A DNA stretch of 56,305 bases from Flavobacterium sp. (GTDB lineage: Bacteria > Bacteroidota > Bacteroidia > Flavobacteriales > Flavobacteriaceae), in NCBI RefSeq assembly GCF_024305175.1, contig NZ_JAMWYY010000016.1:1-56305 (forward strand), given 5' to 3'. Shown here piece after piece: positions 36,510 through 44,519 of the stretch. Position numbers and translations under genes: made by a program. The notes beneath the pieces are model-generated. The model searched no databases and was not told the origin of the DNA. It saw only the letters and a program-made list of their open reading frames with translations. Positions within the stretch are counted from its first letter, which is position 1, and the number at the start of each line of letters is the position of its first letter.

Positions 36510-38639
36510 ATGAAAAAACACTTATTTTTAAGCTGTGTTTGTGTTATTTTTGCCGCCAACGCGCAATCGAAAAAAACACCAATGACGGAAATACCCACTC
36601 CACCTAAAGCAGCTGTAAAGTCCAAGAAATTAGAAAAGCACGGAGATGTGCGTACCGATAACTACTACTGGCTTAATGAAAGGGAGAACCCGGAAGTGAT
36701 AAGCTATCTTGAGGCGGAAAATGAGTATTATGAAAAGATGACTGCCCATACCAAAAAGTTCAGGGAAGATCTTTTTGAAGAGATGAAGGCAAGAATTAAA
36801 GAAGACGATTCATCTGTACCGTACTTTTACAATGGTTATTACTATATAACCCGCTACGAAAAAGGGAAAGATTATCCTATATATTCCCGTAAAAAAGGAA
36901 GCCTTACAGCCCCCGAAGAAATAATGTTTGACTGTAATGAAATGGCTAAAGGCCACTCTTACTTTAACCTGGGCGGGCTTAATGTTAGTGAAGACAATAC
37001 CTGGGTGGCTTTTGGTGTAGATACCGTTTCGCGCAGGCAATATACCATTCAGGTTAAAAATCTTAAAACGGGAGAGGTACAGCCCGTAAAAATAGAAAAC
37101 ACAACGGGCGGCTCTACCTGGGCAGGTGATAACAAGACTTTGTTTTACAGCCGTAAAGATCCTGTTACCCTCCGCTCAGAGTATATATATAAACATAAGC
37201 TGGGAACCCCTGCTAAAGAGGACAAAGTAGTTTTTCATGAAGAGGATGAAACGTTTTCAACATTTGTTTATAAAGAAAAATCTAAAAAATACCTTGTTAT
37301 CGGCAGCAGCAGCACGCTGACTTCTGAATTCAGGATACTGGATGCCAAAAAGCCCGATGGCGAGTTTAAGATATTCCAGCCACGCACACGTGGCTTAGAA
37401 TACAGCATTTCTCATTATCAGGATAAGTGGTATGTTTTAACCAATAAAGACAAGGCAACCAACTTTAAGGTAATGGTTACCCCTGAAGGTAAAACCGGAA
37501 AGGAAAACTGGAAAGACCTTATACCGCACCGTAAAGATGTATTGGTGGAAGACCTTGATATATTTAAGGATTACCTTGTAATATCTGAACGTTCTAACGG
37601 GTTAAACAAGATACGCATACGGCCATGGAAAGGGGAGGAGTATTACCTGCCTTTTGAAAGTGAAACCTATACTGCAGGAACAGCTTCTAACCCCGACTTT
37701 GATACCGATGTACTGCGCTACAGCTACCAGAGCCTTGCAACGCCATCGTCAGTTATAGACTTCAATATGAAAACGAAAGAAAAGACTGTAATGAAAGAGC
37801 AGGAAGTATTGGGCGGTAAATTTGATAAAGATAATTATACAGAAGAGCGTATTTGGGCCACCGCCGAAGACGGTACCAAAATACCTATCTCTATGGTGTA
37901 CCGTAAAGGAATAGAGAGAAATGGTAAAAATCCGCTGCTGCTTTATGCTTATGGTTCTTATGGCGCGAGTATGGATCCTTACTTTTCATCTGTAAGGTTA
38001 AGCCTTTTAGACAGAGGTTTTATATATGCCATTGCGCACATACGCGGGGGTGAAGACCTGGGCCGCGAATGGTATGAGGATGGCAAACTGCTTAAAAAGA
38101 AAAACACATTTACCGATTTTATAGATTGCTCTGAATTTGTTATAGCCGAAGGCTACACTTCTCCAAAACATTTATATGCCGAAGGCGGTTCTGCCGGAGG
38201 GTTGCTTATGGGGGCAATTGTAAACATGGCGCCACATTTGTATAACGGTGTTATTGCCCAGGTACCTTTTGTAGATGTTGTGACCACGATGCTCGATGAC
38301 AGCATACCGCTCACCACAGGCGAATATGATGAATGGGGTAACCCCAATGATAAAGTTTACTACGATTATATGAAATCGTATTCACCTTATGATAATGTTA
38401 CTGCACAGTCATATCCTAATATGCTGGTAACAACAGGCCTGCACGATTCTCAGGTGCAGTACTGGGAGCCCGCAAAATGGGTTGCCAAACTCAGGGTTAT
38501 GAAAACAGATGACAATGTGCTGTATCTTGATACCAATATGGAGGCAGGACACGGTGGCGCTTCGGGCCGTTTTGAGGCGCTTAAGGAAGTAGCCAAAGAG
38601 TACAGTTTTTTGTTAGATTTAGAAGGAATTAAAAAGTAA
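36510..38639 (+). CDS. ptrB: Prolyl-oligopeptidase family serine peptidase (oligopeptidase B)
   Basis: A 709-residue S9A peptidase that cleaves short peptides, typically after basic residues. A beta-propeller domain (about 80-420) precedes the alpha/beta-hydrolase domain. The catalytic triad is Ser in EGGSAGGLLMG, Asp in TGLHDSQVQYWEP and His in EAGHGGASGRFE. HIRGGEDLGREWYEDGK is a typical OpdB segment. The N-terminus is a signal peptide (cleavage after about residue 18, AANAQ), so the enzyme is probably periplasmic, unlike the cytosolic E. coli form. Confidence 0.9.
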   Translation: MKKHLFLSCVCVIFAANAQSKKTPMTEIPTPPKAAVKSKKLEKHGDVRTDNYYWLNERENPEVISYLEAENEYYEKMTAHTKKFREDLFEEMKARIKEDDSSVPYFYNGYYYITRYEKGKDYPIYSRKKGSLTAPEEIMFDCNEMAKGHSYFNLGGLNVSEDNTWVAFGVDTVSRRQYTIQVKNLKTGEVQPVKIENTTGGSTWAGDNKTLFYSRKDPVTLRSEYIYKHKLGTPAKEDKVVFHEEDETFSTFVYKEKSKKYLVIGSSSTLTSEFRILDAKKPDGEFKIFQPRTRGLEYSISHYQDKWYVLTNKDKATNFKVMVTPEGKTGKENWKDLIPHRKDVLVEDLDIFKDYLVISERSNGLNKIRIRPWKGEEYYLPFESETYTAGTASNPDFDTDVLRYSYQSLATPSSVIDFNMKTKEKTVMKEQEVLGGKFDKDNYTEERIWATAEDGTKIPISMVYRKGIERNGKNPLLLYAYGSYGASMDPYFSSVRLSLLDRGFIYAIAHIRGGEDLGREWYEDGKLLKKKNTFTDFIDCSEFVIAEGYTSPKHLYAEGGSAGGLLMGAIVNMAPHLYNGVIAQVPFVDVVTTMLDDSIPLTTGEYDEWGNPNDKVYYDYMKSYSPYDNVTAQSYPNMLVTTGLHDSQVQYWEPAKWVAKLRVMKTDDNVLYLDTNMEAGHGGASGRFEALKEVAKEYSFLLDLEGIKK

Positions 38640-38654
38640 TTAAATTTTTTTTGT

Positions 38655-38662
38655 TAGATTTG
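38655..38662 (+). promoter_or_regulatory. -7 box for the cysteine-synthase-like gene
   Basis: TAGATTTG (TAnnTTTG) lies 57 bases before the ATG at 38720, in a T-rich intergenic stretch; no -33 TTG is correctly spaced. Confidence 0.4.
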
Positions 38663-38719
38663 CAAGGTTTTGAGGTTTAAAAACTTTGTGCACGGTTTAC
38701 CTTGATTAACTTATTTTTT

Positions 38720-39760
38720 ATGAAAGAAGAAATAAACGCCTATAATAATGTATTGGAATTAATTGGTAACACACCGCTGATTAAGATCAATAAAATTACC
38801 GAAGGACTTAAAGGAAATTTTTACGCTAAAGTAGAAGCTTTTAATCCGGGCCACTCCACAAAAGACAGAATTGCCTTATATATAATTGAAGAAGCCGAAA
38901 GAAGGGGAATCCTTAAACCGGGAGATACAATTATAGAAACCACCTCGGGCAATACAGGCTTTAGTGTGGCAATGGTAAGCATTATTAAAGGTTATGACTG
39001 CGTACTTGCAGTAAGCTCTAAATCTTCTAAAGATAAAATAGATATGTTGCGCGCCATGGGGGCAAAAGTATATGTTTGCCCGGCACATGTTAGTGCAGAT
39101 GACCCGCGCTCTTATTATAATGTTGCAAAAAGGCTTCACGAAGAAACAAAGGGTTCGGTTTATATAAACCAGTATTTTAATGACCTTAATGTTGATGCCC
39201 ACTACAAAACTACCGGACCCGAAATATGGGAGCAAACCAAAGGAAAAATAACCCACCTGATAGCGTGTAGCGGTACAGGAGGAACTATATCAGGCGCGGC
39301 GCGTTTCCTTAAAGAAAAGAATCCGGATATTAAAGTGCTTGGTGTAGATGCCTATGGCTCGGTACTTAAAAAATACCATGAAACAAGGGAATTTGACAGT
39401 GACGAGATATACCCTTACAGGATAGAAGGACTGGGCAAAAACCTTATACCAACTGCTACTGATTTTGATGTAATAGATAAATTCATTAAAGTATCTGACG
39501 AAGACAGTGCCCATGCTGCAAGGCATATTGCCAAAACAGAAGGATTATTTGTTGGCTATACCAGTGGTGCGGCATTTCAGGCAGCAAAGCAATATGCAGA
39601 GCTTGGCGAGTTTGATGAAAACAGTAATGTTGTACTTATTTTCCCTGACCACGGTTCGCGCTACATGAGCAAAGTATTTAGTGATGACTGGATGAACGAG
39701 CAGGGCTTTTTTGACAGTGTGAACCTTGAGGAAGCACAAAAAATTGAATTTATAAAATAA
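38720..39760 (+). CDS. PLP-dependent cysteine synthase family protein
   Basis: A 346-residue fold-type II PLP enzyme related to cysteine synthase (CysK) and cystathionine beta-synthase. Lys48 in NPGHSTKDR binds PLP, TSGNTGF is the substrate loop, and SGTGGTISG binds the cofactor phosphate. The C-terminal segment [16 protein letters not shown] is characteristic of CBS-like members. It may make cysteine or cystathionine; the substrate cannot be chosen from sequence. The ATG at 38720 is preferred to a TTG at 38702. Confidence 0.87.
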   Translation: MKEEINAYNNVLELIGNTPLIKINKITEGLKGNFYAKVEAFNPGHSTKDRIALYIIEEAERRGILKPGDTIIETTSGNTGFSVAMVSIIKGYDCVLAVSSKSSKDKIDMLRAMGAKVYVCPAHVSADDPRSYYNVAKRLHEETKGSVYINQYFNDLNVDAHYKTTGPEIWEQTKGKITHLIACSGTGGTISGAARFLKEKNPDIKVLGVDAYGSVLKKYHETREFDSDEIYPYRIEGLGKNLIPTATDFDVIDKFIKVSDEDSAHAARHIAKTEGLFVGYTSGAAFQAAKQYAELGEFDENSNVVLIFPDHGSRYMSKVFSDDWMNEQGFFDSVNLEEAQKIEFIK

Positions 39761-39788
39761 GAAAAACAAAAAACACAATTATACAATC

Positions 39789-39812
39789 AGCCTCTTTTTA
39801 AGAGGCTTTTTT
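39789..39812 (+). terminator. Intrinsic terminator after the cysteine-synthase-like gene
   Basis: AGCCTCTT (39789-39796) pairs with AAGAGGCT (39800-39807) around a three-base loop, followed by a run of T. Confidence 0.87.
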
Positions 39813-39924
39813 ATTGTATTTACTTATTGCATTAGCCCGTGTGACTAATGTAAAGCTGTAACAGTTTATAAAGGCTTTTTAACAACTATTATTATATTTT
39901 AAATGTTAAAGTTTAAGTTGTGCG

Positions 39925-39956
39925 TTGTATTTAACAAAATATTTATATTATATTTG
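39925..39956 (+). promoter_or_regulatory. Promoter of the sigma-factor gene
   Basis: TTG at 39925-39927, a 21-base spacer and TATATTTG at 39949-39956 form a good flavobacterial promoter. The rest of the 304-base gap (39761-40064) holds the preceding terminator and an AT-rich leader of about 100 bases with no further recognisable element. The -33 TTG lies inside the decamer TGCGTTGTAT, which recurs at 40670. Confidence 0.65.
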
Positions 39957-40064
39957 GCTTATAATTAATTCAAAATTAACAATTGCCTATAGACAAAATT
40001 ACTTTTTAGCACCGGCTTGCCGGTATTTATCGAAAACCCAATTTCAAAACTAAAAAGTGTTGCT

Positions 40065-40649
40065 ATGGCTAATGTTGTAATCCCGGACGCTGTGCTGGTT
40101 AAGAATTACATTTGCGGAGATGAAAATGCTCTTGCATCTTTAATTAACAGGCACCAATCAAAAATTTATGGTTTTATCTACTCAAAGGTAACTGACAGGG
40201 ATATCGCAGATGATATCTTTCAGGATACGTTTATTAAAGTGATAAAAACATTAAAGTCGAACTCTTACAATGAAGAAGGTAAGTTCCTGCCGTGGGTAAT
40301 GCGTATATCGCACAACCTTATTGTAGATCATTTCAGGAGAAATAAGAAAATGCCGATGTTCCGCGAAACAGAGGAGTTCTCTATTTTTTCTATAATGAGT
40401 GATAACAGCCCTAACATTGAAAGCCGCATTATTACCGACCAGGTAGAAAATGACGTGCAAAGGCTTATAGAAGAACTGCCTGAAGACCAGAAACAGGTAC
40501 TGCAAATGCGGATATACCAGGATATGAGTTTTAAGGAAATAGCCGATGTTACAGGTGTAAGCATTAACACTGCGCTTGGCAGGATGCGTTATGCGCTTAT
40601 GAACCTGAGGAAAGTAATTGAAAAAAATAATATAATTTTGACAAATTAG
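40065..40649 (+). CDS. RNA polymerase sigma-70 factor, ECF type
   Basis: A 194-residue sigma factor from the ATG at 40065; a TTG at 40017 is in frame but gives an unusual leader. Region 2 contains DIADDIFQDTFIKVIKTL and the -10 contacting helix (PWVMRISHNLIVDHFRR). Region 4 contains LPEDQKQVLQMRIYQDMSFKEIADVTGVSINTALGRMRYAL, a complete helix-turn-helix. Regions 1 and 3 are missing, so this is an ECF-like alternative sigma. No anti-sigma gene follows; a 47-residue protein gene does. Confidence 0.9.
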   Translation: MANVVIPDAVLVKNYICGDENALASLINRHQSKIYGFIYSKVTDRDIADDIFQDTFIKVIKTLKSNSYNEEGKFLPWVMRISHNLIVDHFRRNKKMPMFRETEEFSIFSIMSDNSPNIESRIITDQVENDVQRLIEELPEDQKQVLQMRIYQDMSFKEIADVTGVSINTALGRMRYALMNLRKVIEKNNIILTN

Positions 40650-40669
40650 GCAATATTAGGATTAAGGGT

Positions 40670-40679
40670 TGCGTTGTAT
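40670..40679 (+). repeat. Second copy of decamer TGCGTTGTAT
   Basis: The 10-mer TGCGTTGTAT occurs at 39921-39930 over the -33 element of the sigma-gene promoter and again at 40670-40679, 28 bases before the small gene at 40708. It may be a shared regulatory element, or coincidence. Confidence 0.4.
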
Positions 40680-40707
40680 AGAAAAATAAACACACAAAAT
40701 TTTTCAT

Positions 40708-40851
40708 ATGGCAAAACTCTACTCTAAAAAAAAATTAGAAGCTCCTAAAATGTTACCTAAAAAAGAAACTATTGATTTTATATTAAGCTACTCTAAAGCG
40801 CTTAAAATAATAAAAACTTCTAACGGAATGTTTGAGAGCGTTGCAAACTAG
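40708..40851 (+). CDS. Small basic conserved-looking protein next to the sigma factor
   Basis: A 47-residue reading frame from ATG 40708 to TAG 40849-40851. The sequence starts MAKLYSKKKL, includes PKKETIDFILSYSKAL, and ends KTSNGMFESVAN. It is lysine-rich with an amphipathic helix near residues 20-36. The codon use is like that of its neighbours and the gene fills the space between the sigma gene and a terminator, so it is very likely real. It is probably co-transcribed with the sigma gene, or driven from the decamer region. It looks like a small family seen beside flavobacterial sigma genes. Function unknown. Confidence 0.7.
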   Translation: MAKLYSKKKLEAPKMLPKKETIDFILSYSKALKIIKTSNGMFESVAN

Positions 40852-40862
40852 AACTAATTAAG

Positions 40863-40890
40863 AAGCCTCCTATTTACGGGAGGCTTTTTT
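40863..40890 (+). terminator. Terminator after the small gene
   Basis: AAGCCTCC (40863-40870) pairs with GGAGGCTT (40879-40886) around an eight-base loop, followed by T. The right arm overlaps the last codons of the convergent nth gene. Confidence 0.85.
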
Positions 40891-41532
40891 GTAGTATTCA
40901 TCCAATACTGTTTTTCTGCCTATAGTGCGGGTTATAATATCTTTTTCAAGGTTCCACCCACGTGCCGGGCTGTACTCGCGCCCATACCATATTATTTGTA
41001 AATGCAGTTTGTTCCATAGTGTTTCAGGAAACAGCCTTTTAGCAACTTTTTCTGTCTGCTCTACATTTTTACCATTGCTAAAGCCCCAACGGTACATAAG
41101 CCTGTGTATATGGGTATCTACCGGAAAGGCAGGCACACCAAATGCCTGGCTCATAACCACGCTTGCGGTTTTATGCCCTACTGCGGGCAGGGCTTCCAGG
41201 TCTTTAAAACTGGCAGGAACTTCACCATTGTGCTTTTCAATCAAAATTTCAGATAGCCCGTGTATCCCCTTAGCTTTCATAGGCGAAAGCCCCACAGGTT
41301 TTATAATTTCCCTTATTTCTTCTACAGATAGTTTTACCATTGCATGGGGGTTATCGGCACGTTCAAACAGCAGGGGAGTGATCTGGTTTACACGTACATC
41401 CGTACTTTGCGCCGACATCAGCACAGCTATCAGCAGGGTGTAGGGATCTTTATGGTCGAGCGGTATGGGTACTGTAGGGTATATTTCATCAAGGGTAGTA
41501 ATGGCAAATTGTACCTTTTCTGATTTTGTCAT
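40870..41532 (-). CDS. nth: Endonuclease III-like DNA glycosylase without the Fe-S cluster
   Basis: A 220-residue helix-hairpin-helix/GPD glycosylase that excises oxidised pyrimidines and nicks abasic sites. LPAVGHKTAS contains the catalytic lysine (Lys120 in E. coli) and FPVDTHIHR the catalytic Asp138. The C-terminus, where E. coli Nth has four cysteines binding a [4Fe-4S] cluster, contains none here (YGREYSPARGWNLEKDIITRTIG). This is a cluster-free version. It is divergent from bcp. Confidence 0.9.
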   Translation of the reverse strand: MTKSEKVQFAITTLDEIYPTVPIPLDHKDPYTLLIAVLMSAQSTDVRVNQITPLLFERADNPHAMVKLSVEEIREIIKPVGLSPMKAKGIHGLSEILIEKHNGEVPASFKDLEALPAVGHKTASVVMSQAFGVPAFPVDTHIHRLMYRWGFSNGKNVEQTEKVAKRLFPETLWNKLHLQIIWYGREYSPARGWNLEKDIITRTIGRKTVLDEYYKKASRK

Positions 41533-41565
41533 TTTTTGTACATTTATGAAAACAAATATAATACT

Positions 41566-42018
41566 ATGACAACATTAAAAAAAGGAGATAAAGCACCTGA
41601 TTTTTCAGGCATGGATCAAGATGGCAATACCCACACGCTTGGCAACTATAAAGGCAAAAAGCTTGTGGTATTTTTTTACCCGAAAGCCAACACGCCCGGC
41701 TGTACTGCCGAAGTATGCGATTTGCGTGACAACTACGAACGTTTTCAGGCAGCTAATTATGAATTGTTAGGCGTAAGTGCCGACAGCGCTAAAGCGCAGG
41801 GTAAATTCAGGGATAAGTTCAGCTTTCCGTTTCCGCTGATTGCTGATGAGAATAAAGAAGTTATAAATGCTTTTGGTGTATGGGGCCCTAAAAAGTTTAT
41901 GGGTAAGGAGTATGACGGCATACACCGCACCACTTTTGTTATAAATGAAGAAGGTATAATTGATGAGGTTATTACCGATGTAAAAACCAAAGCGCACGCA
42001 GCGCAGATTTTAAAGTAA
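41566..42018 (+). CDS. bcp: Thioredoxin-dependent thiol peroxidase Bcp
   Basis: A 150-residue peroxiredoxin of the BCP/PrxQ group, reducing hydroperoxides with electrons from thioredoxin. NTPGCTAEVCDLRD contains the peroxidatic cysteine and, five residues on, the resolving cysteine, as in E. coli BCP. The start is the ATG at 41566; the in-frame TTG at 41536 overlaps the divergent nth leader. It ends in a strong hairpin shared with the convergent gene. Confidence 0.95.
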   Translation: MTTLKKGDKAPDFSGMDQDGNTHTLGNYKGKKLVVFFYPKANTPGCTAEVCDLRDNYERFQAANYELLGVSADSAKAQGKFRDKFSFPFPLIADENKEVINAFGVWGPKKFMGKEYDGIHRTTFVINEEGIIDEVITDVKTKAHAAQILK

Positions 42019-42020
42019 AA

Positions 42021-42050
42021 AAAAAATGCAGCCGAAAGGCTGCATTTTTT
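42021..42050. terminator. Bidirectional terminator after bcp
   Basis: A perfect 13-base stem (AAAAAATGCAGCC at 42021-42033, GGCTGCATTTTTT at 42038-42050) closed by a GAAA tetraloop, with A and T tracts on the two sides. Confidence 0.92.
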
Positions 42051-42483
42051 ATTCTTGTTTATCAGTGCTTTTCTTGATGAAAAATATACCTATCGCACCT
42101 GTTGCTATACCTTGCAGCGGGGCAAGATATATATTAGACTGTTGTAACCATAATATAGCAGAGGTTTTTGCAAAAGGTTGTGCAAAAATTACACACATTA
42201 TTATCAGCAGGTAAAAAAGAGACAGGAAAAAAGCAATATTAAAATGAAAATTTTCTACACTTCTGCTGCCTGCAGTTCCGTTTGTACTGTCAAAAATAAA
42301 TACTGATATAATTAGCGAAAGGGTAGGCAAAATATTTTGGCAATACCAGCCCCAGGCCTCTGTTACGTTGCTCTCATATTTACCTTTTACAGTTTGCATA
42401 AAGAGCATTATAAATAAAATTGCCGCAAAAGTAAACCAAAGTACCGCAATTCTTTTTTTAGCAGATTCAAATTGTATTTTCAT
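42049..42483 (-). CDS. Four-helix membrane protein of unknown function
   Basis: A 144-residue protein with four hydrophobic segments (about 12-30, 48-65, 80-102 and 115-138). I do not recognise the family. Its ATG overlaps the stop of the thrombospondin-repeat lipoprotein upstream by four bases (ATGA), so the two are translationally coupled and may work together at the envelope. Confidence 0.75.
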   Translation of the reverse strand: MKIQFESAKKRIAVLWFTFAAILFIMLFMQTVKGKYESNVTEAWGWYCQNILPTLSLIISVFIFDSTNGTAGSRSVENFHFNIAFFLSLFYLLIIMCVIFAQPFAKTSAILWLQQSNIYLAPLQGIATGAIGIFFIKKSTDKQE

Positions 42484-43502
42484 TGTTGCAAAGTTTTTTT
42501 AATTCCTGTCATGGTTAAATGTTGCCCGGGTGTTTCGGTAGGTTTTATTAACGAAGCTTTTTCGTTGTTCTCAGTCTTTTTAAACTGGTATATCAAGGCA
42601 GTAACTTTGTGCTGCTTGGTAAAAGGCATACTTGCTATATCTTCAGATAAATATGTTCCGCCATCATAAAGAAGTTCGTCTGCCCATTCTGCATCCGCTT
42701 CTTCTTTTTCAGTAAATACCAGCGGATCTTTGCTGACTATAAAAACAATACAGCGATAATAGCCTGTCTGGGCATTAAAGAGTGCTTCAAAATAACTTGA
42801 TAACGAAAAGCCTTCGCTACTGTAAATCTCTTTTGTCCAACGGTCATCCCCTGTTAAGGGCTTACCTTTTTTATCGGTTTTCTCAAGCTGGGTAACAATG
42901 GCAAATCCATCTTTTACATAAAAATAGCTTTTGCGGGTGTAGCCATTTTTATCCAGTGCTGCACTGATTATATCATCAACATTGCCTAAGCTTTCACCTT
43001 TAAAATAAGTACGCGAAACAGTTTCAACATCAGACGGGCGGGGTGGTTTAGAGGGGAACTGTGGGAACTTAATCATTGGGGAACTTACTTCAGGACAACC
43101 TGAATTACCAGCTGTACCCATTATATCCGGACACAAATCATCTTTATCTAATACACCATCACCATCGGTGTCTGCCCAGGGGCATCCCATATTTTCTATC
43201 GGGCCGGGAACATCAGGGCAATTATCAAAATCATCAGGCACGCCGTCTCCGTCGCGGTCAGGGCAACCATTCAATGATATGTCTCCTGCTGCAAAAGGGC
43301 ATGTATCATCTTTATCCATAATGCCGTCATTATCAGTATCAGGGCACCCGTTAAAAGCCGGAAGTCCTGCATCATCCGGGCAGTCATCTACTGTATCGGC
43401 TATACCATCGGCATCTCTGTCAGCTTTTATTTGCATGCTTTTACAGCCGGCAAAAATTATAGCAATAAATAATAGGAGTAAAATTTTAGTTGTGGATTTC
43501 AT
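42480..43502 (-). CDS. Lipoprotein with thrombospondin type 3 calcium-binding repeats
   Basis: A 340-residue lipoprotein (lipobox IFAGC at about residue 20). Four aspartate-rich thrombospondin type 3 repeats follow between about 27 and 130 (for example [16 protein letters not shown]), each with paired cysteines and likely calcium sites. In Bacteroidota these repeats usually precede an OmpA peptidoglycan-binding domain. Here the C-terminal domain (about 150-330) is not OmpA-like and I do not recognise it. It is coupled to the membrane protein gene downstream. Confidence 0.8.
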   Translation of the reverse strand: MKSTTKILLLLFIAIIFAGCKSMQIKADRDADGIADTVDDCPDDAGLPAFNGCPDTDNDGIMDKDDTCPFAAGDISLNGCPDRDGDGVPDDFDNCPDVPGPIENMGCPWADTDGDGVLDKDDLCPDIMGTAGNSGCPEVSSPMIKFPQFPSKPPRPSDVETVSRTYFKGESLGNVDDIISAALDKNGYTRKSYFYVKDGFAIVTQLEKTDKKGKPLTGDDRWTKEIYSSEGFSLSSYFEALFNAQTGYYRCIVFIVSKDPLVFTEKEEADAEWADELLYDGGTYLSEDIASMPFTKQHKVTALIYQFKKTENNEKASLIKPTETPGQHLTMTGIKKTLQQ

Positions 43503-43696
43503 ATATTGACGATTCTATATATAAATGTAATTATTTATTAATCATTTTTAAGTTTTATTTGTAAGAAAATATAATTAACATACTATTTTCCATCATGTTA
43601 TATAATTATTACAAAATAATACACTAAAATTTTTAGGAAGTAATTAGTATGATGTAAAGGTTATATGAGATAACTTTATCTGTAAACCTCATTATA

Positions 43697-44509
43697 ATGA
43701 CTACACTAAAGGCTACTTCATCTAAACTCGAAATTATTGCCAAAGCAGGTTTTACTGCCAAGGGTATAGTATATGCACTATTGGGACTGCTTACTTTTAT
43801 GGCTGCTTTTAATATCAACGGAAAATCTACGGGTGATACAGATAAAAATGGTGTCTTTAATTTTTTATACAGTCAGCCCGGCGGGCAGGTGTTGCTGGGG
43901 TTGTTAGCTGTTGGGTTAGTGTGCTATTGCATATGGAGGCTAATTCAGGCATTTACAGGAAATAGCGACAGTAGCGAGGATAAAAAAAAAGAATATGCAA
44001 AAAGAGCCCGTTATTTATTTAGCGCAATAGCCTATGGTGGTATAGCCTTTCAGGTGGTGCGTAAATTATTTATAAGCGCATCCGGAAGTGGTAACGACAG
44101 CAAGGAAAATTTAGCACGGGAGTTGCTTACAAAGCCTTTCGGGCAGGTGCTTACAGGTATTGCAGCCCTGATACTTCTGGGTGTAGGCCTGTATCAGATT
44201 TATTACGGATATTCAGAAAAATATAAAGAGCATGTAGATAAAGCCGTTAACGAAAAAAGCAGGAAGGGGATGATGACAGCAGGCAAAACAGGCTATATAG
44301 CCCGTGGCGTTGTATGGCTTTTACTGGCATGGCTTTTTTTAAAAGCCGCCTGGGAGGCCAATGCTTCCAATGCCGGAAATACTTCAAAAGCATTTGGGTT
44401 TTTACAGGAAACATCATATGGCCCCTATTTACTCGTTGCCATTGCAGTAGGCCTTGTTTGCTATGGAACCTTTAACTTTGTAAGGGCACGTTATGAGAAT
44501 TTTGTATAG
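43697..44509 (+). CDS. DUF1206 membrane protein
   Basis: A 270-residue membrane protein with six helices in three two-helix repeats. Each repeat begins with a small-residue motif (AKAGFTAKGIVYALLGLL, RYLFSAIAYGGIAFQVV, GKTGYIARGVVWLLLAWL), which is the DUF1206 pattern. Function unknown; the family occurs in many aerobic bacteria. It ends ten bases from the convergent gene at 44520. The 194 bases upstream contain no strong promoter match, only near-misses such as TAACTTTA. Confidence 0.85.
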   Translation: MTTLKATSSKLEIIAKAGFTAKGIVYALLGLLTFMAAFNINGKSTGDTDKNGVFNFLYSQPGGQVLLGLLAVGLVCYCIWRLIQAFTGNSDSSEDKKKEYAKRARYLFSAIAYGGIAFQVVRKLFISASGSGNDSKENLARELLTKPFGQVLTGIAALILLGVGLYQIYYGYSEKYKEHVDKAVNEKSRKGMMTAGKTGYIARGVVWLLLAWLFLKAAWEANASNAGNTSKAFGFLQETSYGPYLLVAIAVGLVCYGTFNFVRARYENFV

Positions 44510-44519
44510 CAGGCTTTAT

